64,000 nt of DNA from Chloroflexota bacterium (GCA_020845495.1 JADLFM010000202.1:62001-126000); one strand, 5' to 3'. Numbered from the stretch's first letter, positions 9,027 to 18,231 are shown. The notes: generated from the letters alone by a model not told the origin. Numbers and translations: made by a program.

Positions 9027-10712
9027 CTACTCGCCCTTTGCGCCGAATTCCTTGAACACGCGCACAGCTCGCTCGTGGGCGCTCGCGACCGCATCGGCTG
9101 GCGCCTTGCCGCCGAGGACCTCGCCCATCGTGTCGGTCCAGAAGTTGGACGACTCGAGCGAGGACACCCACGGGTTCGGGTTGGCCGGGTACGCGCTGCT
9201 CCCGGTGTAGCCGGATGGGTCGCTCAGATACTGCTTCCAGACGTCGCTGACGTGCGACGCGGCCGGGGTCGACGTCAGCTCCGGCTCGTTCCAGCCCCAC
9301 TGGTAGGCTGGATAGACGTAGCCGTTGCTGATCTTGAACATCTGCTTTTGAACGGCCGCCTGGCACATGTAGCGGATCAATTGCTCGGCCGCCTCGCGGT
9401 TCTTGGCGCCCTTGATGACGAACCAGCGCTTGGCCGCGCCGCCGCCAGCAATCGACCGGCCGCCCGGGCCGACGCCCTTCGGCGGGAGCATCAGGTAGGT
9501 GTCGTCGGCAACCGGGTTCTTGTCGACGACGGCCTTGGCGTACATCGTTCCCGCGTTCGACGAAAAGAAGATCTTGTTCGCCAGGTACGCCTCGTTGTTG
9601 CTCGGGTCGGTCCATGAGTTCACGCCGGTCGGGAGCATGTTGGCCCACTTCGGATCGGAGTAGACCTCCTTGAGCCAGGTGAACGCGTTGATGGCGTATT
9701 GCCGATAGGGATCCTTATTCAGCACGACGAGCTGACCGGTCTCGTCGCACAGTTGTCCACCCTGATTGATCACCTGCTCCTTCACGACGGTCTCGCCGTC
9801 GCCGGAGCGGTTGACGGTCATGCCCCAGCCCCAGGACTCCTTCTCGGGGTGAGATGCCTTGAGCAGCGCCTCGCGGGTCTTGTTCCAGTCGGTCAGATCC
9901 GTCTTGTAGTTGATCCCCGCCGCCTTGAGGATGCCATCGCGCGCCCAGTAGCCGCCCGCGCGGCTGAAGTGCTGGACCGCGTACCACTTCCCATCAAGGA
10001 AGGACTGCGGGATTGCCGCCTTGTACGGCTCGCCGAAGTCCTTGATGATCGACTTCTGGAGATCGTCGACGTCCTCGAGCACGTCGAGGAAATGCAGTGT
10101 GGTGGTCTGCTCGGTGTGGGTGATGCAGTCTGGCGGGTCACCGCTCTGGACGGCTGCCGTCAACTTCTGCGAGATGTTCGCCGCGCCCGTGTACGCTGCT
10201 ACCGTCGAGAAGTCGAGCGGATAATTCATCTTCTCCGCGAACTCACGCACCGTCTTCTCGATAAAGGCGTTGTGCTCGGGGTAGAAGTCGGCGTCGATGA
10301 TGACGGACAGCTTCCCGTTGATCTTGACCGGGTTTGGAAGCTGGTAGGCAGGCGTTGGCGGGCCAGAGGCCGCCCCAGGAGCGGCCTGAGCGACGGGCGA
10401 CGCACCAGCGGCCGGCGACGCTGCCGGGGACGCGCCAGCGGCTGGGGATGCGGCAGCGGCTGGCGATGCACCGGCAGCAGGGGATGCGGCCGCGGCAGGA
10501 GCCGTCGTCGGCTTGGCAGCGGCGGCGGGGGCCGTCGTCGGCTTGGCGGCTGGGGGAGCCTCGGTCTTCGCCGCCGGTGCCGCCGTCTGGCCGCCGCATG
10601 CGGCCGCAATCGGCAACGCCGCCGCGATCAACCCAAGCCGAATGACGGCGCGTCGCGAGATGCGCCGAACAGGCGATCCGGCGGGTGGCAGGCCTGGCTC
10701 TCGTTCGTCCAT
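9027..10712 (-). CDS. Extracellular solute-binding lipoprotein (family 1), copy A
   Basis: 561 residues. The N-terminus has a twin-arginine-like stretch (RRISRRAVIRLG), a hydrophobic segment and a lipobox ending AAAC, so it is probably a Tat-exported lipoprotein. A long Ala/Pro/Ser linker with SPAAGASPAA-type repeats follows (DNA about 10370-10570). The rest is a family-1 (MalE-like) binding fold: DFYPEHNAFIEK, HTEQTTTLHFLDVLEDVD, LPTGVNSWTDPSNNEAYL, YVYPAYQWGWNEPEL. ATG 10712 is chosen for its GGAGGAATCGC; the longer open frame has no support. It is clearly paralogous to the protein at 11215-12753. It should deliver a sugar-like solute to the fused permease. Confidence 0.9.
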   Translation of the reverse strand: MDEREPGLPPAGSPVRRISRRAVIRLGLIAAALPIAAACGGQTAAPAAKTEAPPAAKPTTAPAAAAKPTTAPAAAASPAAGASPAAAASPAAGASPAASPAAGASPVAQAAPGAASGPPTPAYQLPNPVKINGKLSVIIDADFYPEHNAFIEKTVREFAEKMNYPLDFSTVAAYTGAANISQKLTAAVQSGDPPDCITHTEQTTTLHFLDVLEDVDDLQKSIIKDFGEPYKAAIPQSFLDGKWYAVQHFSRAGGYWARDGILKAAGINYKTDLTDWNKTREALLKASHPEKESWGWGMTVNRSGDGETVVKEQVINQGGQLCDETGQLVVLNKDPYRQYAINAFTWLKEVYSDPKWANMLPTGVNSWTDPSNNEAYLANKIFFSSNAGTMYAKAVVDKNPVADDTYLMLPPKGVGPGGRSIAGGGAAKRWFVIKGAKNREAAEQLIRYMCQAAVQKQMFKISNGYVYPAYQWGWNEPELTSTPAASHVSDVWKQYLSDPSGYTGSSAYPANPNPWVSSLESSNFWTDTMGEVLGGKAPADAVASAHERAVRVFKEFGAKGE

Positions 10713-11015
10713 GCGATTCCTCCTCGAAGCGTGTGGGCCACACGGGTCAGCGTGTGGGACGGGCGTACGTCGGTGCATCGTTGCAGAGCTACGTCAGAGA
10801 ATGAACCAGTTGTGCGTGGACCATGCGTCAATCCGGCGTCGTTTTGTCAGGCCAGATGGTCGTTCGTAGGTCATCGCCGCATATCTGCCGGCCATCCACG
10901 TCAGTACCGCCCACCCCGGCCTATTCGGAGTGCATGAGGTCCGGCCTCGGAATTCGCGTTGCCGGAACGGCGTGACCGGTGATGAAATGCCGGAAATTCT
11001 TCGGCATTACCGCGC

Positions 11016-11044
11016 ATTATCAGGGTCGCCCGGTGGAGTGTCAA
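11016..11044 (-). promoter_or_regulatory. Strong sigma-70-type promoter for binding protein A
   Basis: On the minus strand TTGACA (11044-11039), a 17-nt spacer and GATAAT (11021-11016): a perfect -35 and a 5/6 -10. It points at the gene starting at 10712 and predicts a leader of about 300 nt. It sits just after the terminator of the upstream gene. Confidence 0.65.
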
Positions 11045-11152
11045 GGGTTTGGATCGAGGGCGACATTGGGGGTTCAGCGAAACATCGGCAGCCCTGGCCA
11101 ATACCAGAGCGCCGCGCACGAGGCCCAGCAATCATCGACGAGTGCGTGCGAG

Positions 11153-11187
11153 GAACGTGCAGGCGCCGATACGGCGCCTGCACGTTC
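11153..11187 (-). terminator. Stem-loop terminator of binding protein B
   Basis: Perfect 16-bp inverted repeat (11153-11168 with 11172-11187) with a 3-nt loop ATA, 27 nt beyond the stop of the gene at 11215. No U-tract follows on the minus strand. With the promoter at 11016-11044 it separates the two binding-protein genes into distinct transcription units. Apart from these elements, the rest of 10713-11214 holds nothing I recognise. Confidence 0.7.
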
Positions 11188-11214
11188 AGTACCAGCACAC
11201 CTGGACGAGTGCGA

Positions 11215-12753
11215 TTAGCCCTTCGCTCCAAATTCACGGAAAACTCGGACGGCCCGGTCGTGAGCGTCCGCCACCGTCTGCTCGACGGGCTTGCCGCCCA
11301 GGATCTCGCCGAACATGTCGGTCCAGAAGTTGGACGAGTCAAGCGACGCACTCCAGGGCGTCGGCGGACCCGGCCAGGCGCTCTCGCCATAGTACCCCGA
11401 GGGATGATTGAGGTACTGCTTCCAGATATCGCCGACCTGCGTGGCGGCTCGCCCTTGCGCGATCTCCGGCTCATCCCAACCCCACTGATAGGCCGGATAG
11501 ACGTAACCGCTACTAATCTTGAACAACTCTCGCTGTACGTCTGACGAGAGCATGTAGCGAATCAACTGCTCAGCCGCCTGCCGATTCTTTGCACCCTTCA
11601 AGATCATCCAGCGCTTCGGTGTCGCCGCGTTGGCCAGTTGACGGCCGCCCGGCCCGGTGCCCTTGGGTGGCATGAGCAGAAAGGTATCGTCGGCGACCGG
11701 GTTCTTGTCCACGAGCGCCTTGGCGAACATCGTTCCTGCGTTGTAGGTGTAGGCGATCTTGCCGGCGAGGTACGCCTCGTTGTTGCCAGTGTCCGTCCAG
11801 GCTTGCACGCCGGTTGGCAGCATCGGAGCGTAGGTCGGGCTGGTGTAGATCTCCTTGAGCGAGGCGAGCGCCTCGATGGTGTGGCGCCGGTACGGATCCT
11901 TGTTCAGCACGACGATCTCGCCGGCCTCATCGGTCAACTGGCCACCGTGCATCATGATGTACTCGCGGACCAGTGCTTCACCGTCACCACCACGGTTGGT
12001 GGTCATGCCCCAGCCCCACACGCCTGTGCTCGTCTGAGACATCCGGAGCGCGGCGTCGCGCACCTTGTCCCAGTCGTCGAGATCCTTGCGGATGTCGATG
12101 CCAGCCTGGTTGAACGGGGTCTCGCGCGCCCAGTAACCGTTCGCACGGGTGAAGTGAGTCACCGCCCACCACTTGCCGTCGAGTTTGTTGGCACGCTCGA
12201 GGGACGGGGAAATCGGCCCGTACTCCCTGATGACGTCGTTCTGGAGCTCGTCCACGTCCTCGAGCACGTCGAGGAATTTGAGGACGCTCGGCTTTTCGGT
12301 GTGAGTGATGACGTCAGGGGCATCATTGGCTTGAACCGCCGCCGAGAGCCGCTGCGCGAGGTTCGCCTGCCCGGTGTAGGCTGACACCGTCGAGAAGTCG
12401 AGCGGATAACCCTGCGTCTCAGCGAATTCGCGGATCTTCTTCTCGATGAAGGCGTTGTGCTCCGGGTAGAAGTCAGTATCGACGACGACCTGGAACTTCC
12501 CGCTGATCTTCGCCTTCGAAGCGCCGGGCGCCTGGGTCGTACCCCCCGCCGTAGGCGTACCGCTGCTCGCCGCCGACGTACTGGACGGTTGTGTGCCACT
12601 TGAAGGGGACGACGATGATGTCGACCCGATGCAGGCGGCGAAGATCGGCAGCGCTGCCGCCGCCAACCCCAGGCGCAGCATGGAACGTCGGTTCAGGCGC
12701 CGCGGGCCCGAGCTCTTAGATCTATCACTGGGGCCGAGATTCGCGTTGGACAC
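11215..12753 (-). CDS. Extracellular solute-binding lipoprotein (family 1), copy B
   Basis: 512 residues, same plan as the protein at 9027-10712 but with a shorter Ser/Thr-rich linker. It has a basic N-terminus (RRLNRRSMLRLG), a lipobox ending FAAC, then FYPEHNAFIEKK, DVLEDVDEL, LPTGVQAWTDTGNNEAYLAG, and YVYPAYQWGWDEPE. The mature regions align without large gaps over their whole length, so this is an old tandem duplication that diverged. The GTG start at 12753 has GGAGG 5 nt before it. It has its own promoter and terminator and no permease of its own, so it may feed the same fused permease with a different or overlapping substrate (inference). Confidence 0.9.
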   Translation of the reverse strand: MSNANLGPSDRSKSSGPRRLNRRSMLRLGLAAAALPIFAACIGSTSSSSPSSGTQPSSTSAASSGTPTAGGTTQAPGASKAKISGKFQVVVDTDFYPEHNAFIEKKIREFAETQGYPLDFSTVSAYTGQANLAQRLSAAVQANDAPDVITHTEKPSVLKFLDVLEDVDELQNDVIREYGPISPSLERANKLDGKWWAVTHFTRANGYWARETPFNQAGIDIRKDLDDWDKVRDAALRMSQTSTGVWGWGMTTNRGGDGEALVREYIMMHGGQLTDEAGEIVVLNKDPYRRHTIEALASLKEIYTSPTYAPMLPTGVQAWTDTGNNEAYLAGKIAYTYNAGTMFAKALVDKNPVADDTFLLMPPKGTGPGGRQLANAATPKRWMILKGAKNRQAAEQLIRYMLSSDVQRELFKISSGYVYPAYQWGWDEPEIAQGRAATQVGDIWKQYLNHPSGYYGESAWPGPPTPWSASLDSSNFWTDMFGEILGGKPVEQTVADAHDRAVRVFREFGAKG

Positions 12754-12795
12754 GCTTTCCTCCTCGATAGCGAGATCGTGTGGACGTCGACGACA

Positions 12796-12856
12796 GCACC
12801 CGCGGTCACCTCAGCGCGGGTGCCTTCGCACCAGGACATGCGCTGCCTGGGTGCGA
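12796..12856 (-). promoter_or_regulatory. Two adjacent stem-loops in the leader of binding protein B
   Basis: Two inverted repeats stand almost side by side: 12796-12804 with 12815-12823 (9 bp perfect) and 12826-12835 with 12846-12856 (10 bp with one bulge). They lie between the predicted transcription start near 13012 and the GTG at 12753. They may be regulatory structure or only GC-rich background; no known riboswitch is recognised. Confidence 0.35.
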
Positions 12857-13018
12857 CGTGCGCGAACGTCGCCGATCCGCTCAGCCCTCGGCCGATGCGG
12901 CCTCGCTCGCACGATGGCGGCGCCGTTCCCAATGACAGTCGTTGTCTGGGGCGCGCTACTCGCCTGCGCGACGTTCGCTTTTCTGGTAGTAGTCCGCTGT
13001 CGGCGTCTACCTGGACTG

Positions 13019-13048
13019 ATTATGACAAGTAGATTGACGGTCGGTCAA
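13019..13048 (-). promoter_or_regulatory. Sigma-70-type promoter for binding protein B
   Basis: On the minus strand TTGACC (13048-13043), an 18-nt spacer and CATAAT (13024-13019), each 5/6 to consensus, in one of the few AT-richer patches. It predicts a leader of about 260 nt before 12753. Confidence 0.55.
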
Positions 13049-13357
13049 GATAGGTACGACGATCGGCACCGTGCACGGGCGGTGCGGGCGATTCGGTGGG
13101 CGAGTTGTCCCCGACGTTGCACGCGTGGCCGTGACCCCGAACTCGCGCACAAGCAGGACTGATCCGGCGTTCATCCGAATGCCCCTCACCCCCGGCCCCT
13201 GGTCGATACCTGGCGTCACCACGGACGGCCTCTCACTGCTGCACAGCAGCACGAGCGACGCGCCCGTGCGGGCAGCACGATCGCCCCGCCGCGGGCCGCG
13301 CAGGCGCCGAGGTTCCCGCACGCGGACGGGAGGAGCCGGGGAGTGAAGGGCCGCGGC

Positions 13358-14353
13358 TCAGGCGAGTGCCAGCCGCTCCAGCACCGCCTTGTTGACGCAG
13401 TTGCGGGGCCGCGTACCCGTCAGCACCGCCGCGATCTCCTGACCTACTCGACGGCGCCGTTCGATGTTCGCCTCGTTCGAGTAAGACGCCATGTGCGGCG
13501 TGATCGTGACGTTCGGCATCGAGAGCAGCGGATTGTCGGCGGCCGGCGGCTCCTGCTCGGTCACGTCCAGGCCAGCGCCGGCGAGCTTGCCGCTCTGGAG
13601 GGCCGCAATCAGGGCTGGCTCGTCGACGACCTTACCACGACCGGTGTTGACGAAGATGGCCGTTGGCTTCATGACCACGAACTGGGCTGCGCCGATCAGG
13701 TGGTGCGTCGCCTGATTGTGGGGCGCATGCGCCGAGATGAAGTCTGACTCCCGGAAGAGTTGCTCCAGGGACGCAGACTCGACGCCATGCTCTTTCAACA
13801 CGTCCGGCGTCACGAACGGATCGTGGGCCAGCACGCGCAGCCCGAACCCCTTCGCTCGCCGAGCAACCGCTCGGGCGATGTTTCCGAACGCGACCAGCCC
13901 GAGGGTCTTGCCGTAGATCTTGGGCATCGAGCCAAGGCCGCGATACGCCTCGGACCAGCGGTTGCTGGTCGCCATCTGGTGGCAGTACACGAGTTTGCGA
14001 TTCACGGCCAGCAGGAGCGCGAACGCCTGATCGGCAACCTCCTCGGTGAAGATATCCGGGACGTTGGTGACCGGGATGCCGGCCGCTGTAGCAGCTTCGA
14101 GATCGATCTTGTCGACGCCGATCCCGCCAGCCGCGATGACCTTGCAGTTCTTCATCTTCGAGATGACGTCGGCGGTGATCCCGACCTTCAGGCCGGCGAT
14201 GAGCGCGTCGACATCGGTGAGTTGGTCGCCATAGCTCGCCTCGTCGTCGGCGTAGATTGGGACGATTTCGGCGCTAATCGGGGTGAGCGCCTCACCCTCA
14301 TACTCGTGGGTGTACCCTGCGCGCGGGTTCGTCGCCGCAACCTTGAAGCCCAT
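13358..14353 (-). CDS. D-isomer 2-hydroxyacid dehydrogenase (C-terminal binding protein/SerA-like)
   Basis: 331 residues. It has a Rossmann NAD domain flanked by the catalytic-domain halves. Visible motifs are AGGIGVDKIDLEAA (about 76-90), KTLGLVAFGNIARAVA (a GxxxxGxIA variant of the nucleotide-binding Gly motif), FVNTGRGKVVDE with the catalytic Arg, EQEPP with the Glu, and ITPHMA with the catalytic His. The family reduces 2-keto acids to D-2-hydroxy acids, or the reverse, with NAD(H). It lies upstream of, and on the same strand as, binding protein B but is separated from it by a promoter. The substrate cannot be told from sequence; it is more distant from the three-gene set at 26-29 kb than those are from each other. 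Confidence 0.85.
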   Translation of the reverse strand: MGFKVAATNPRAGYTHEYEGEALTPISAEIVPIYADDEASYGDQLTDVDALIAGLKVGITADVISKMKNCKVIAAGGIGVDKIDLEAATAAGIPVTNVPDIFTEEVADQAFALLLAVNRKLVYCHQMATSNRWSEAYRGLGSMPKIYGKTLGLVAFGNIARAVARRAKGFGLRVLAHDPFVTPDVLKEHGVESASLEQLFRESDFISAHAPHNQATHHLIGAAQFVVMKPTAIFVNTGRGKVVDEPALIAALQSGKLAGAGLDVTEQEPPAADNPLLSMPNVTITPHMASYSNEANIERRRRVGQEIAAVLTGTRPRNCVNKAVLERLALA

Positions 14354-14417
14354 GCTGCTCCCCTTCGTGCGGCCCGGCGTGGCTGGCCAGGCACGGGGGA
14401 AGGATGGCCGGGCAGCA

Positions 14418-14466
14418 TGCGCCTGTCAAGGCGACGCCGATCTGCCGCCGCCTCGACAGGTGCGCA
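14418..14466 (-). terminator. Imperfect stem-loop after dppC
   Basis: 14418-14433 pairs with 14449-14466 (about 15 pairs, a 2-nt bulge and one mismatch) just past the dppC stop on the minus strand. Confidence 0.5.
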
Positions 14467-14492
14467 GACGCGCCGTCAGGTGCGCAGACGCG
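14457..14492. repeat. Direct repeat pair at the dppC stop
   Basis: CAGGTGCGCAGACGCG occurs at 14457-14472 and again at 14477-14492. The second copy overlaps the end of dppC and the first overlaps the right arm of the stem-loop, suggesting a local duplication. Confidence 0.6.
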
Positions 14493-15402
14493 GGTCCAGC
14501 ATGTCGCGGAGCCAGTCTCCGACCAGGTTGATGGCGAGCACCGTCAGCATGATCCCAAGTCCCGGAAACGTCGCGATCCACCAGGCTGTGGCGAGGTACT
14601 GGCGTCCGTCCGCCAGCATCGAGCCCCACGACGGGATGCTCGGTTCGACGCCCAGGCTCAGGAACGACAGCGACGCCTCGGCGATGATCATCCGGGCGAC
14701 CTCGAACGTCGCAATCACGATTACGGGCGTCAGCACGTTCGGCAGGATGTGACGGACCAGCAGGCGAACGTCACCCACGCCGATCACTCGGGCTGCCTGG
14801 ACATACTCCAGATCGCGGACGGCGAGCACTTCGGCCCGCACGATCCGTGCGTAGACCACCCAGGCCACGATACTGAGCACGATAATCAGGTTCACCAGCC
14901 CTGGCCCGATCGCCGCGACGACGGCGATCGCGAGCAGAATGAATGGGAATGCCAGTTCGACGTTGGCGATCCAGCCGATCAGGTCATCCACGATGCCACC
15001 GTAGAAGCCGGATACCAGCCCGAGCGCGATCCCGATCGCGCCGGAGATCGCAACGGCCGTCAGCCCGACGATGAGCGCGATCCGGGTGCCGTAGATGATT
15101 CGGCTTAACACATCTCGCCCGACCTGATCCGTGCCGAGCAGGTACGGACTACCCGGCTGAAGCGGCGGGCGAAGCCGCAGCGTCACATCCTGCACGTTCG
15201 GGTCGAAGGGCGCCAGAACTGGCGCGAAGATGGCCGCGAACACCACCAGCGCGAGGATCGCCAGCCCGAAGAGTGCGGCCGGATGCCGTGGGAAGACGGA
15301 GCGGCGACGACGTGCGACCGGCTCCGCCATCGCCGCCTCGAACGAGGCTGCGGGGCGCGAGGTCACCGCCGGAGAAGACACGACGCGGGCAGGCTGACTC
15401 AT
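14476..15402 (-). CDS. dppC: Peptide/nickel-type ABC permease, DppC-like
   Basis: 308 residues. A cytoplasmic N-terminus of about 35 residues is followed by six predicted membrane helices. YLLGTDQVGRDVLSRIIYGTR (about 88-108) is the DppC/OppC signature, and the EAA-like loop (VRAEVLAVRDLEYVQAARVIGVG) contacts the ATPase. The ATG shares its A with the TGA of dppB (TGATG), so translation is coupled. With dppB it forms the membrane channel for the substrate caught by the binding protein at 16501-18231. No DppD/DppF-type ATPase is in the window. The substrate could be oligopeptide, nickel or a glycoside; the family is broad. Confidence 0.9.
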   Translation of the reverse strand: MSQPARVVSSPAVTSRPAASFEAAMAEPVARRRRSVFPRHPAALFGLAILALVVFAAIFAPVLAPFDPNVQDVTLRLRPPLQPGSPYLLGTDQVGRDVLSRIIYGTRIALIVGLTAVAISGAIGIALGLVSGFYGGIVDDLIGWIANVELAFPFILLAIAVVAAIGPGLVNLIIVLSIVAWVVYARIVRAEVLAVRDLEYVQAARVIGVGDVRLLVRHILPNVLTPVIVIATFEVARMIIAEASLSFLSLGVEPSIPSWGSMLADGRQYLATAWWIATFPGLGIMLTVLAINLVGDWLRDMLDPRLRT

Positions 15403-16319
15403 CAGTTAAAGCGTACCCGTGGATTGAGGTAGGCGTACAGGATGTCAACCACGAAGTTGGCGATGGTGTAACCCACCGCTACCAGAAAGACCGTCGCCTG
15501 GACGACTGGGTAGTCCCGCGCGCCGATGGCCGTGACCGCCAGCCGCCCAATCCCCGGCCACGCGAAGATTGTCTCGGTGATAACGGCGCCGCCTAGCAGG
15601 TGGGCGAGGTCCAGCCCGAGCACTGTCACAACCGGCAGCAGCGAATTCCGCAGCGCATGGCGACGTAGCACCAGACCTTCACGCAGTCCCTTGGCGCGGG
15701 CCGTGCGAATGTAGTCTTGCCCGAGCGTCTCGATCAGGCCGGAGCGCACGAGGCGGGCCGTGCGGGCCATGCTGTACATCGCGAGCGTGATGGCGGGCAG
15801 GATCAGGTTCTCGATGCCGCCCCGCCCGAACGGCGGCAGCCAGTTCAGTTGGACCGAGAACAGCAGCAGCAGCATGATCCCGAGCCAGAAGTTCGGCATG
15901 CTCTGGCCCAGCAACGCCACGAGCATCGCCGCCTGATCGGCGATGGTGCCCCGTTTCGCCGCCGCGATGACGCCGGCCGGCACGGCGATGACGACAGCCA
16001 GCGCCATGGCGGTCAGCGTCAGTTCGAGGGTCGCCGGCAGCCGCTCCAACACCAGGTCTAGGGCTGGCTCGGATTGGCGAATCGAGATGCCGAAGTCGCC
16101 CCGCAGCGCGCCGCCAAGGAACCGCCCGTACTGGACCACGATCGGATCGTCGAGGCCGAGTTGACTCCGGATCTCGGCGCGCTGTTCGACTGACGCGTCG
16201 AGGGGCAGGAGCAGCGCAACCGGGTCGCCGGTCACGTAAAGCAGGCCGAACGTCACCAGAGACACGCCGAAAATCACGGCGATACCCTGAATGAAGCGGC
16301 GGATCACGAAGCGGCGCAT
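15402..16319 (-). CDS. dppB: Peptide/nickel-type ABC permease, DppB-like
   Basis: 305 residues with the N-terminal RRFIQGIAVIFGVSLVTFGLL... helix typical of DppB/OppB, then LGLDDPIVVQYGRFL in the periplasmic part. SMARTARLVRSGLIETLGQDYIRTARAKGL is the conserved EAA region and the C-terminus ends DILYAYLNPRVRFN, also typical. It forms the channel together with DppC, whose start overlaps its stop by one base. A strong stem-loop (16449-16488) separates it from the binding-protein gene upstream on the same strand. Confidence 0.92.
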   Translation of the reverse strand: MRRFVIRRFIQGIAVIFGVSLVTFGLLYVTGDPVALLLPLDASVEQRAEIRSQLGLDDPIVVQYGRFLGGALRGDFGISIRQSEPALDLVLERLPATLELTLTAMALAVVIAVPAGVIAAAKRGTIADQAAMLVALLGQSMPNFWLGIMLLLLFSVQLNWLPPFGRGGIENLILPAITLAMYSMARTARLVRSGLIETLGQDYIRTARAKGLREGLVLRRHALRNSLLPVVTVLGLDLAHLLGGAVITETIFAWPGIGRLAVTAIGARDYPVVQATVFLVAVGYTIANFVVDILYAYLNPRVRFN

Positions 16320-16448
16320 GCTGGTCTCATTCTGGTCTGTCAGCCTCGCCGTGTCCAGGGATAGGTAGCAATCGCGGTTGGCCGGACCATCCGAACAGGC
16401 AGTGCCGTCGCTCGATGTGATTCGGCCTGAAGAGCGTGCATGCGGGGA

Positions 16449-16488
16449 CGGTTGTACCGGTCGGGTACCTGCCCGACCGGTACAACCG
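16449..16488 (-). terminator. Stem-loop between binding protein and dppB
   Basis: Perfect 17-bp inverted repeat (16449-16465 with 16472-16488, 6-nt loop) 12 nt after the binding-protein stop and 130 nt before dppB. It is probably an intra-operon attenuator or 3'-end protector rather than a full stop. Confidence 0.7.
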
Positions 16489-16500
16489 ACAGCACCCGCC

Positions 16501-18231
16501 TCAACTGACCGAGGCGGTCCAGACCAGGATCGGCTCGGTGTTGGTCGGCTCCCAGCCCTGCACCCGCTTGTTGACGCCGTACAGGTAGGTGATCTGCTGG
16601 AGGAAGATCATGGGCGCTTCCTCGTGCTGGATCTTCTGCGCCTGCGACAGCAGTTCCTTCCGCTTGTTCTCGTCGAGCGTGGAGCGGGCCGCATCGGCGA
16701 GGCGGTCGAACTCCTCGTTCTTCCAGCGCGACCAGATCTTCCCACGCGTCGAGTGGAAGTGCGTCGAGAAGGTGTTGTCGGGGTCGAACAACTCGGTGGA
16801 CATACCGATGTCATGGATCGGCGCGCGCTTCTTGGCCTGGACGCCGTCGTAGAAGCTGCCCCACTCGAACGTCTGGACCTTCACAGTGATGCCGACCTTG
16901 GCAAGCTGGCCTGCCAGGACCGTGGCGATCTCCTTGTCCTGTGGGTAGCGGCCGTCAGTGCTGTCCAGTCCGACTTCGAAGCCGTTGGCGTAGCCGGCCT
17001 CGGCGAGGAGCGCCTTCGCCTTGTCCAGGTCGTGGGGGTACGGCTGAATCGACGGGTCGTAGCCAAAGCACTCCGGGATGACCGACGTCGCAAGGCGCTT
17101 GCCGTAGCCATTCAGGGTGTTCTTGATGATCGCGTCGACGTCGACAGCGTAATTCAGGGCCTGACGGACCCGCTTGTCCTTGAATGGCTCGAAGTTGAGG
17201 GTGTCGAGATTCATCAGAAAGGCGCGGTTGCTGGTCACCTCGATGCCGGTCGTCTTGTCGCCTGACTTGACCGACTCGAAGTCAACTGGCGGGATCGCGG
17301 CGGCAATGTCGACCGCGCCGGTCTTGATCGCCGCGACGCGTCCTGCGCCCTCCGGGATCGGCTTGAAGTAGACGGTCTTGATCTTCGGCTGACGCCAGTG
17401 ACCGGACATCGCTTCAAGCGTGACCGCTTCGTCCTTTTGCCAGGACACGAACTTGTACGGACCGCTGCCCACCGGCTTCTTGGTCAGCCCCTCAGTACCG
17501 ACCTCCTGCGCGTACTTCGGCGGCAGGATTTGCCCGGACTGCATCGAGAGCCGGCTTGGCAGCAGCGGGTCCGGCGCCTTCGTGAGCACGTGGACGGTCA
17601 GTGGATCCTTGACTTCGACGCTGGCGATAGTGTCCATCGTCGAGACGAATACCGACTTCAGCTTGGGATCGAAGATGCGCTCCAGCGAGAACTTGACTGC
17701 GTCGCCGTTCATAGGCTCGCCGTTGTGGAATTTGACGCCGTCGCGCAGTCTCACTTCCCAGGTCTTGTCGTCAAGACTCTTGTAGGAGGTGGCGAGCCCC
17801 GGCTGAAGCTTGCCCGACTTGTCACGCGTCAGCAGCGTGTCGTAGATGTTGAGCGTGATGCTCCAGACCGCTGACGAGGAGGTCACGTGTGGATCGAGGC
17901 TGTCCGGGTCGATGCCCTGCGCGACGGTCAACTGCCCCTTCGGCTCGGGGGCACTGCTGGCCGCCGGCTTCGTCTCGGCCGGCTTACTTTCGGCTGGCTT
18001 GCTCTCAGCCGCCTTCGGGGCCGGTGCCTGTGTTGCAGGCGCCTTCTGCGCGGGCGCTGCTGTTGGCTGCGAAGCGGCCGGCTTACTCTCGGTGGCCGGC
18101 TTCGACTCGGTCTTGGCCGCCGGGGTCGACTGCTGTGCGCACGCCGCCAGCAGCCCGCCACTCGCCACTGCGAGCATTGTCACGAACTTGCGGCGGCTGA
18201 GCGGGCGAACGCGCATTCCTGATCCTGACAT
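16501..18231 (-). CDS. ABC substrate-binding lipoprotein, family 5 (DppA/OppA-like)
   Basis: About 576 residues from ATG 18231 (GAGGAG upstream); the ATG five codons later also has AGGA and is possible. The N-terminus has RPLSRRKFVTML and a lipobox ending LAAC, so it should be a Tat-exported lipoprotein. A low-complexity Ala/Lys/Ser/Pro linker with repeated ESKPA units follows. The mature part carries family-5 marks: DSLDPHVTSSSAVWSITLNIYDTL, KTWEVRLRDGVKFHNGEPMNGDAVKFSLER, and VRQALNYAVDVDAII. It captures peptides or related solutes outside the membrane for DppBC downstream. Confidence 0.92.
   Translation of the reverse strand: MSGSGMRVRPLSRRKFVTMLAVASGGLLAACAQQSTPAAKTESKPATESKPAASQPTAAPAQKAPATQAPAPKAAESKPAESKPAETKPAASSAPEPKGQLTVAQGIDPDSLDPHVTSSSAVWSITLNIYDTLLTRDKSGKLQPGLATSYKSLDDKTWEVRLRDGVKFHNGEPMNGDAVKFSLERIFDPKLKSVFVSTMDTIASVEVKDPLTVHVLTKAPDPLLPSRLSMQSGQILPPKYAQEVGTEGLTKKPVGSGPYKFVSWQKDEAVTLEAMSGHWRQPKIKTVYFKPIPEGAGRVAAIKTGAVDIAAAIPPVDFESVKSGDKTTGIEVTSNRAFLMNLDTLNFEPFKDKRVRQALNYAVDVDAIIKNTLNGYGKRLATSVIPECFGYDPSIQPYPHDLDKAKALLAEAGYANGFEVGLDSTDGRYPQDKEIATVLAGQLAKVGITVKVQTFEWGSFYDGVQAKKRAPIHDIGMSTELFDPDNTFSTHFHSTRGKIWSRWKNEEFDRLADAARSTLDENKRKELLSQAQKIQHEEAPMIFLQQITYLYGVNKRVQGWEPTNTEPILVWTASVS

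Larger units (their letters stand above)
12754..13357. other. Long intergenic region with promoter and structured leader
   Basis: About 600 nt with no credible gene. It holds the promoter at 13019-13048 and, in the predicted leader, two adjacent stem-loops (12796-12856). The part from about 13050 to 13357, towards the dehydrogenase stop, shows nothing recognisable beyond small GC palindromes. Confidence 0.5.
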
